From Pseudemcibacter aquimaris (GTDB lineage: Bacteria > Pseudomonadota > Alphaproteobacteria > Sphingomonadales > Emcibacteraceae), in contig NZ_CP079800.1 of assembly GCF_028869115.1 (NCBI RefSeq), positions 434,001-498,000 of the forward strand: 64,000 nt of DNA. The letters are read 5' to 3'. The notes under the pieces are model-generated. The model was not told the DNA's origin. It searched no databases and saw only the letters and a program-made list of their open reading frames with translations. Within the stretch, counting starts at the first letter, position 1. The number at the start of each line of letters is the position of its first letter. This document shows, in pieces, positions 57,101 to 64,000 of the stretch. A program made the position numbers and the translations under genes.

Positions 57101-59850
57101 TGAATCAACGGTTGATTTCATTACGAACGCTGAAAGCGGTGTGATTTATACACCGGACTATAACAGTGCAACTGGTATCAGAGTTGATAGCAGTTCAACT
57201 GTTACTGGTGCAATTACCAACTACGGCACAATCGATACCGAAGGTGTCGGTATCAAGATCGAAGATAGTTCACAGGTTCAAGGCGGTATCGCGAACCATG
57301 GCACAATCGATACTGAAGGTGCATCAATTGTAATTAATAGAAGTTCAGATGTTCTAAATGGTATTACAAACTCTGGTTTAATCCGTTCAGAAGATGATTC
57401 TGGTATTGTTGTTGATAACGAATCCGGTATCAGTAACGCATCCGGATACGGTATTAATAACAGTGGTACAATCGACGCATATTCAACTGGTATCGAAATT
57501 AGAGATGGTTCAACAGTTAGCGGCGGTATTAATAATACGGGTACGATCTTTGGTGATGATCGCGGTATTTATGTTGATACAGATTCAGAAGGTGGTGTTT
57601 CAAGTATCACTGGCGGTATTGCAAATGCAGTAAGCGCGACAATCAGTGCAACGAATACAGCCATTAAGATTAATGACGGCTCAACAGTAACTGGCGGTAT
57701 TACCAACAGCGGTAATATTAATGCTGAAGAACATGCAATTTACGTTGATGACGAATCATCAGTGGATTTCATCACCAACCATGGCAATATCTTCATTACA
57801 GGTTCATCGTCTTGGGATGCAGCGATCCTGATTGAGGATACAGCAACAATCACCGGTGCGATTACAAATAACGGTACAATTTCTGCACCTTCTGGTGATG
57901 CGGCAATTAGAATTGCATCTTCATCAGAAGTACTTGGCGGTATTGTTAATAATGGTAAGATTTATGGCGATGACTATGCCATCGACGTTGAAGGATCTTC
58001 AGTCGTAACAAACGGCATTACCAATAATGCATCTGCAACAATTAGTGCATCAAGCTCTGCGATCAGAGTTGCTAGCAATTCATCAGTAACGGGCGGTATC
58101 ACAAACAGTGGTGATATTATTTCAACTGATAATGATGCAATCCAACTTGATACTGAAGGTTCGGTTGACTTTATCCTGAATACGGAAAGTGGCCTGATTG
58201 ATGGTTACTCTGCTGGTATCGATATGGATGATACATCAACGGTTACTGGCGCCATTACCAACCATGGTGACATTATTGGTGAAAGTGGCGGTATTAATAT
58301 CCGTAACGGTTCAATGGTGGGTAATGCAGAATCTGGTGGTATTATTAATACTGGTCTAATTTCTGCGACTACATCTGGACAGGGTATCGATCTTGAAGAT
58401 GGTGCATCAGTTACTGGTGGTATCACTAACAGCGGTACGATCCAAGGTTACTCAACCGGTATCGAAATTGAATCCGCATCAAGCGTAACTGGCGGCATTA
58501 CCAACAGTGGTAAAATCATTGGTATGAATAGCCATGGTATCAAGCTAGAATCTGATATCGAAGGGACACCTTCAACGATTTCCGGCGGTATCAATAACCT
58601 TGCTGGCGGCACGATTTCTGGTAGCAGCAATGCGATCTGGATTACTAATGGTTCCGTTGTTAATGGCGGTATTACCAATAGCGGTTTGATTAAGGGTTCT
58701 TATGGTATCTATATGGATACTGAGGGCGGTGTCATTCTTCCGCCACCTCCTCCTCCGCCACCCCCAGCATCACTTGCTCCGGAAGCGGCACTAATTGGTG
58801 ATCCTGATCCTTCAGAATTGCATGGCGGTATTGTAAACCAAGTTACTGGTACAATTTCAGCAACGAATGAAGCGATTAAACTTGATGATGGTTCAATTCT
58901 GACTGGCGGTATTACAAACCATGGTACGATTGTTAGTTCTGATAATGATGCAATTGAAATTGATGATGGATCAACAGTAGACTTTATCACGAACGCAGCT
59001 GGCGGTGATATCACAGCCTATAGCACAGGTATTCAGATCGATTCTGGAAGTCGTGTTACAGGCGCGATTACCAATGCTGGCTACATTGATGCTGAAGTTG
59101 GTATTGCGGTAACAAGCAGTTCAAACGTCGAGGGCGGTATTGTAAACACCAATGTCGGTACAATCAGTGCCAGGTTTAATGGTATTTACACATCAAGTTC
59201 TACTGTAACTGGCGGCATTGTTAACAGTGGTTATATTAATGCAGAATCCGGTATCAATATTGATGGTCGTTCCATTGTCGACAGCGTTACGAACGCTGCT
59301 GGCGGTACGATTAATGCTGATATTGCTATTCACATTGAATCAGGAAGTACTGTAACCGGCGCTGTTTCAAATCATGGTACGATTAGCGACGGAAGCTCAG
59401 GCGTTGTCGTAAGCAGCACTTCAGATATTGAAGGCGGTGTCATAAATACAGGCATGATCGATGTTAGCTCTGCTGGTATTCGTGTTACGTCCTCTTCTGA
59501 TATTTCAGGTGGCATTAACAATAGCGGAACAATTTCTGGCGGACATTATGGTATCTACGTAACAAACACTTCAGATATCTCTGGTGGTGTAACAAACAGC
59601 GGAACAATATTCGGTGGTGATGCTGGTATCTCAGTAGATGATCCATCTGATATTTCTGGTGGTATTACGAACGAAGATGGCGGTGTCATTGATGGCGGCG
59701 CAGGAAGAGCGATCGAAGTGCTTGCAACATCTGATATCTCTGGTGGTGTTATGAATATGGCTGGCGGTGTTATTACCGGTTCAACAGCCATATATGTTGA
59801 TGGAACAAGTGACATTACTGGTGACATTGATAACTCCGGTACCATCAATG
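53860..59850 (+). repeat. Degenerate passenger repeats of the autotransporter
   Basis: Dozens of units on the pattern 'SxxxGGIxNSGTIxxxxxGIxVD', about 55-75 bases each, with a longer superunit adding FITNxxG. DNA-level variation is high and no two neighbouring units are identical by eye, so there is no sign of very recent expansion. Confidence 0.75.
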
Positions 59851-61694
59851 GTAACGGCGGCGATGCGATCTTGATTGATAATGCCGCAGCGGGTGTAAAT
59901 GTAGTGAACAACGCTTCGGGTATCATTAATGGTGATATCTCAATGGGTGCTGGTGATGTTACATCTGCTGGTATGATTAACGGCGATGTTATGATGAATG
60001 ACGGCACATTGACTGTTGATGGTGGCAATATCGTTGGCGCCATTACAGGTGGCGCAGCTGGTACATTTAACATTAACGCTGACCTAAGTGGTGCAACATC
60101 TGTTGATGGTTTTGGCACAATGAATGTTAATATGGGTAACCTGATGGTTGCTGGTGACTTTGGTCAAACAACAACAATCGGTGATGTTAATGTTGCAGCT
60201 GGTGCGAATATCGAAATGAATGGCGGTAGCTTCAGTTCTGCGTCCATCACTAACTCCGGCACGGTAACAATTCCTGCCAATGAAACACTTGATGTAACAG
60301 GTGATTATACTCAAGTGGGTGATGGTACGGTTAATATCGGTATCGATGGTACGGATCATGGTCAAATGACTGTAGGCGGAAATGCTGATCTATCAGCAAA
60401 TGATAGCCTTCAGGTATCAGCGGATAATCTTCCGTTTGCAGCGACAACAACATATCAAGATGTAATTGATGCAACGGATGTATTATCTGGTGACATTATG
60501 GTTGATGATCTAAATGACAACGTAATGTATACCTTCGAAGCGGTAGAAGATGCAGACGGTAATGTTGACCTTATCGCGACACTGAACGAAGTTGAAACAG
60601 TGCTGACACCAAATGCATCTGCACCAACACTTGACGTGGCTGATGCTGTTGATGATTTGGTTGATGAAAATATGGGAGATGATGAGGTCGGTGACCTGAT
60701 TAGTGCGTTGAATGATATTTCTGATGCAGGTGATCGTGAAGATGCAGTTGATACACTTCAATCAGTAATGCCAGGTGCTGACCTTCGTATGGGTGAAGAA
60801 AGCATCATGAATTTTGCTGGTATCATCAGCGGACAAATTGGTGTTGATATTGATCCTGGTAACAATCTATGGGTAAGACCATTTGGCGGAAGTGATAGAC
60901 AGAAAACTCGTCTTGGTGTCGATGGCTTTAAATCCAAAGATTACGGAGTAGCATTCGGTTTCGATAAAGATTTCGATGATATGCGTGTCGGAATCGCGGC
61001 TTCATTCGCTGAAACAACTGTTGATGGCGAAGGTAGCTTTACTGGTGGCAGACTAGAGGTTGAAACGAAGCAAATCGCGGGTTACGCACGTAAGAATATC
61101 GGTAATGCATACATTGGTGTGATTGCGGGTTACGGTGACAGTGATTATGAAAGCTCTCGTAGAATTCAAGTGGGATCATATGCTGCCACAGCAATGGGTG
61201 ATTACTCTGGCTCACAAGTTCATGCGAAAGCTGACATGGGTCATAGATTTGCCTTTGGTGACAATGGTTCATTTACTCCAATTGTGAGCTTGCACTATGG
61301 TAAAATCGATGTTGATACATACTCTGAAACAGGAGCAGGTAATTTATCACTGACAGTGCTTGAGCATTCACTAGAAACATTAAAGGCAAGTGTGGGCGGT
61401 AGATTTGTACCAACAATCACTGGTTCAGATAGCTCAACCATTACACCATATGTTGAAGCACATATGTCATACGACCTGCTGGATAACGGTGTTAATGTGA
61501 CATCACGCTTCACAAGTGGTACTGCAACATTCTTGTCAATTGGTAACGATAAATCCCGCTGGATGGGTACTGTCGGTGCAGGCTTGAATATTCAGACTTC
61601 AGAAAATATCTCAATTAACGTTGGATATAATGGTGACTTTGCAAGTGGCTATACAAGCCATAACGGTCAAGCAACATTTAGAGTTAAGTTCTAA
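54165..61694 (+). pseudogene. Autotransporter adhesin: passenger repeats and beta-barrel, downstream of the nonsense codon
   Basis: A 2,509-residue open frame, in phase with 53643-54101. The first possible start here is a GTG at 54165 inside a repeat, without a ribosome site or signal peptide, so it is unlikely to be a real start. Residues 1 to about 1,950 are degenerate GGI-x-NSGTI repeats expected to form a beta-helix passenger. Nine consecutive prolines occur near residue 1,526. The C-terminal 290 residues or so are an autotransporter barrel (LWVRPFGGSDRQKTRLGVDG, terminal FRVKF). No other disruption is seen, so the lesion is recent, read through, or a sequence error. Confidence 0.85.
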
Positions 61695-61716
61695 TAGACT
61701 AGAAAATAATAAGAAG

Positions 61717-61746
61717 AAAGCCGACCCATTGGGTCGGCTTTTTTTA
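61717..61746. terminator. Terminator after the autotransporter
   Basis: AAGCCGACCC and GGGTCGGCTT pair around a 2-4 base loop, with TTTTTT after it. It is positioned between the autotransporter and the convergent tldD gene. Confidence 0.88.
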
Positions 61747-61794
61747 TGGAAAAATTATAATGTGATTGAAATTAGATTTATATATTAAAGCTTA

Positions 61795-63240
61795 TTAAAA
61801 ATCTGTGCCGCCCACAGTAATACCGTTTAAGCGAAGCGTAGGTTGCCCGACACCAACTGGAACAGATTGTCCGGCTTTGCCGCAAATTCCAACACCATTA
61901 TCAAGTTTGAGGTCATTACCAATTGCGGTAATGCGTTTTAGAGCATCAGGTCCATTGCCGATCAGTGTCGCCCCTTTAACGGGTGCATCAATTTTACCGT
62001 TCTTTACCTTATAGGCTTCAGTACAGCTGAAAACAAATTTACCGTTGGTAATATCAACCTGACCACCCCCAAAATTAACGGCATAAAGGCCGTCTTTAAC
62101 ACCAGCCAAAATTTCTTCAGGTGATTGATCGCCACTTAACATATATGTATTGGTCATGCGTGGCATGGGTTGGTGTGCATAACTTTGGCGTCTTCCGTTG
62201 CCGGTTGATTCCACACCCATAAGGCGGGCATTCATGCGGTCTTGCATATATCCAACAAGAATGCCGTCCTCAATTAACGTTGTGCAATTGGTCGACGTGC
62301 CTTCGTCGTCAATACTTAATGAACCGCGGCGGTTTTCTAGAGTGCCGTCATCAACAACTGTTACGCCTTTTGCAGCGATTTGTTCACCCATAAGACCAGC
62401 AAAGGCAGACGTCCCTTTGCGGTTGAAGTCGCCCTCAAGGCCATGTCCGATGGCTTCATGAAGAAGGACGCCGGGCCATCCTGGCCCAAGAACAACATCC
62501 ATTTCACCAGCTGGGGCAGGAACGCTATCCAGATTTAATATTGCTTGTCTGATGGCATCATCGGTTTGTCTTTTCCAGTTTTCTTCGGATAAGAGTTCGG
62601 TGTATGTGTATCTTCCACCTGCGCCTTCGTAACCGCTTTCCATGCGGTCCCCGTCTTTTGCAACGACGCTGACATTTAACCTGACGAGCGGTCTGATATC
62701 TTGAACGCGATGACCACCAGGTCTGATAATTTCAACGACTTGCCATTCACCCGCTATTGAACAGCTGACTTGGCAAACTTTTGGATCTCTAGAACGGGCA
62801 TATTCATCAATTTCTTCAAGAAGTCTGATTTTATCTTTGAATGCTACACCCCCAAGCGGGTTTTCGTCGCTATATAGTTTTTTGTTAGTTCGGATCGGTG
62901 GAATGGCAAGTGTGCCGCCTGAACCTGACTTAATACTACTGACTGTGTCTGCCGCACGTTTAAGTGATTCTTTATTTATTTCCGAAGAATGTGCGAATCC
63001 GGTGACTTCGCCCAGTATACTTCTTAATCCAAAACCCTTTGACGTATCATATGCGGCATTTTTTAGCCTGCCATCATCAAATGAGAAAGTTTCAGATTGC
63101 GAATATTGTAAATATAGTTCGCCGTCATCCATGCCATGCAAGGCTTCATCGACAATGCGCTGTGTCTCTAATGATGAAATATCAGAATCATCGCTAGATT
63201 CTGCAAAAAAGTGAGAATTTTCGTCTGAAATTATGGTCAT
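61795..63240 (-). CDS. tldD: Metalloprotease TldD
   Basis: A 481-residue subunit of the TldD/TldE protease that processes modified peptides such as microcin B17 and assists CcdA degradation in E. coli. The zinc motif HEAIGHGLEGDF is at about residue 262. Other blocks are TSKGFGLRSILGEVTGFAHS, GYEGAGGRYTYTELL and CGKAGQSVPVGVGQPTLRL at the C-terminus. No TldE partner is in the window. It is divergent from coxB, across about 350 bases with two FNR-type boxes. Confidence 0.95.
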   Translation of the reverse strand: MTIISDENSHFFAESSDDSDISSLETQRIVDEALHGMDDGELYLQYSQSETFSFDDGRLKNAAYDTSKGFGLRSILGEVTGFAHSSEINKESLKRAADTVSSIKSGSGGTLAIPPIRTNKKLYSDENPLGGVAFKDKIRLLEEIDEYARSRDPKVCQVSCSIAGEWQVVEIIRPGGHRVQDIRPLVRLNVSVVAKDGDRMESGYEGAGGRYTYTELLSEENWKRQTDDAIRQAILNLDSVPAPAGEMDVVLGPGWPGVLLHEAIGHGLEGDFNRKGTSAFAGLMGEQIAAKGVTVVDDGTLENRRGSLSIDDEGTSTNCTTLIEDGILVGYMQDRMNARLMGVESTGNGRRQSYAHQPMPRMTNTYMLSGDQSPEEILAGVKDGLYAVNFGGGQVDITNGKFVFSCTEAYKVKNGKIDAPVKGATLIGNGPDALKRITAIGNDLKLDNGVGICGKAGQSVPVGVGQPTLRLNGITVGGTDF

Positions 63241-63389
63241 AGGTGTTTATATACTTCGTAATTTTTGGGAATATTATATAGACAAAATCAGTAATATCCA
63301 TTTGTTTATTGTATTTCAAGCATAGAAAAAGAGCGGTTTTGAGAATGATTCTACAACTGTGGTATGGCTAAAGGGGCGTAACTATTCAA

Positions 63390-63403
63390 TTGATATAGAT
63401 CAA
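63390..63403. promoter_or_regulatory. FNR/FixK-type box 1 upstream of coxB
   Basis: TTGATATAGATCAA is a perfect match to the TTGAT-N4-ATCAA consensus of the FNR/FixK family of oxygen- or redox-responsive regulators. It is 190 bases upstream of the coxB start. Confidence 0.7.
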
Positions 63404-63440
63404 AGGGGCAAAAATAATAATATTTTTTGCACTTGTAGAC

Positions 63441-63454
63441 TTGAGCTAGATCAA
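63441..63454. promoter_or_regulatory. FNR/FixK-type box 2 upstream of coxB
   Basis: TTGAGCTAGATCAA matches TTGAT-N4-ATCAA with one difference, 51 bases after box 1. It ends 8 bases before a TATAAA, so a bound protein could block or assist that promoter. Confidence 0.6.
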
Positions 63455-63593
63455 AATTCTGGTATAAACTCACCCGAAGGTCGTTTGATGTGGAGGAAGG
63501 GGAACATCTTTATATATTTATAAAGAGCTCTTTTCGCATACATTTTACGTCAAAATAATCGTTCATATCCGTATTTAAGGGGTAAAGAGGAAC

Positions 63594-64000
63594 ATGTTGT
63601 TCAAGAAAACATATTTGATGATTGCTGCAATGCTAGCAACATTTGTGGGTTCGATCTTCTCTGCTGTCGCAGCTGAAGACGGACTTTATAGTGCCGCGCC
63701 AGGCCAGCTTGGTTTTATGGAAGCTGCGTCACCGATTATGGAAGAAACTATCGCTTTCCATAATCTTCTGCTTTGGATTATTACTGCAATCACTATATTC
63801 GTGACTGCGATTTTGGCTTACATTCTTATTAAGTTTAACGCCAAATCTAATCCTGTGGCATCAAAAACAACGCACAACACTTTGCTTGAGATCGTTTGGA
63901 CAGCTGTTCCGGTTCTGATCCTTGTTGTGATTGCGGTGCCATCATTCAGACTTCTTTACAATCAGGACGTCCTTCCAGAAGCGGATGTGACTGTTAAGGC
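63594..64000 (+). CDS. coxB: Cytochrome c oxidase subunit II, N-terminal part (runs off the window)
   Basis: 135 complete codons from ATG 63594, open to the edge. A signal peptide (MLFKKTYLMIAAMLATFVGS) is followed by GQLGFMEAASPIMEETIAFH and two transmembrane helices, LLWIITAITIFVTAILAYIL and LEIVWTAVPVLILVVIAVPS. These belong to the heme-copper oxidase subunit II N-terminal hairpin, including the typical HNTLLEIVWTAVP. The copper A domain lies past the edge. It is probably the first gene of an aa3-type cox operon, judging from the promoter-like region before it. Confidence 0.95.
   Translation, partial: MLFKKTYLMIAAMLATFVGSIFSAVAAEDGLYSAAPGQLGFMEAASPIMEETIAFHNLLLWIITAITIFVTAILAYILIKFNAKSNPVASKTTHNTLLEIVWTAVPVLILVVIAVPSFRLLYNQDVLPEADVTVK

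Larger units (their letters stand above)
63241..63593. promoter_or_regulatory. Divergent tldD/coxB regulatory region
   Basis: This 350-base region contains no gene. It holds the two FNR-like boxes at 63390 and 63441, and a TATAAA at 63463-63468. The coxB ribosome site is AAAGAGGAA just before its ATG. Confidence 0.6.

Noticed and set aside
53643-61694. TGA at 54099 as a selenocysteine codon
   Set aside because: Repeat proteins of this kind have no catalytic selenocysteine and the bases after TGA show no obvious SECIS-type hairpin; nonsense or readthrough is simpler.

Overview
The window reads as a chromosomal segment of an AT-rich (low-40s % GC by eye) Gram-negative alphaproteobacterium. Support comes from the ihfB-lapA-pyrF-trpF-trpB-trpA-accD-folC gene order, class II aroA next to cmk and rpsA, a two-subunit glycine decarboxylase, plant-type gshA, a TIGR02300-type acidic zinc-ribbon protein, and outer-membrane systems (TonB receptors, autotransporter, RTX protein). 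A marine Kordiimonadales/Emcibacter-like lineage would fit, but that is only an impression.

Layout. 0-6.3 kb: 5' end of soluble pyrophosphatase (ppa) divergent from a membrane pyrophosphatase (hppA), then ubiA, rsmE, a membrane-anchored aspartyl protease and gshA. 6.3-11.8 kb: a giant RTX/cadherin-like surface protein. 11.9-15.9 kb: secreted M28 peptidase, then a three-gene unit (class C-type serine hydrolase, cysteine-dioxygenase-like cupin, DUF899 thioredoxin-like protein). 15.9-20.6 kb: gcvT-gcvH-gcvPA-gcvPB on the minus strand behind a tandem glycine riboswitch. 20.7-25.6 kb: sppA, ispH, thrB, rnhA and an ankyrin protein. 25.6-32.6 kb: two almost identical 3-kb copies of a TonB-dependent receptor unit flanking a stand-alone LuxR-type HTH protein. 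33-36.3 kb: yqgE, an SPFH/NfeD pair, a DUF3775 protein and an XRE-2TM regulator. 36.3-48 kb: a long minus-strand housekeeping run (GST, thiE, folC, accD, trpABF, pyrF, lapA, ihfB, rpsA, cmk, aroA). 48.2-48.8 kb: TIGR02300 protein and tRNA-Ala(GGC). 48.9-61.7 kb: two TPR-sulfotransferases with an IalB-like secreted protein, divergent from a roughly 2,680-codon autotransporter adhesin broken by one in-frame TGA. 61.8-64 kb: tldD and the start of coxB behind two FNR/FixK-type boxes.

How the parts relate. The housekeeping blocks are conventional (tryptophan, folate, pyrimidine, fatty acid, glycine cleavage, translation). The distinctive content is cell-surface and regulatory: the RTX adhesin, the interrupted autotransporter beside a TPR-sulfotransferase locus, and the duplicated receptor with copy-specific upstream DNA and a small regulator between the copies. 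Candidate regulatory structures include the tandem glycine riboswitch, a three-hairpin rpsA leader, several dyad operators and paired FNR-type boxes. I saw no CRISPR array, transposase, integrase or phage module.
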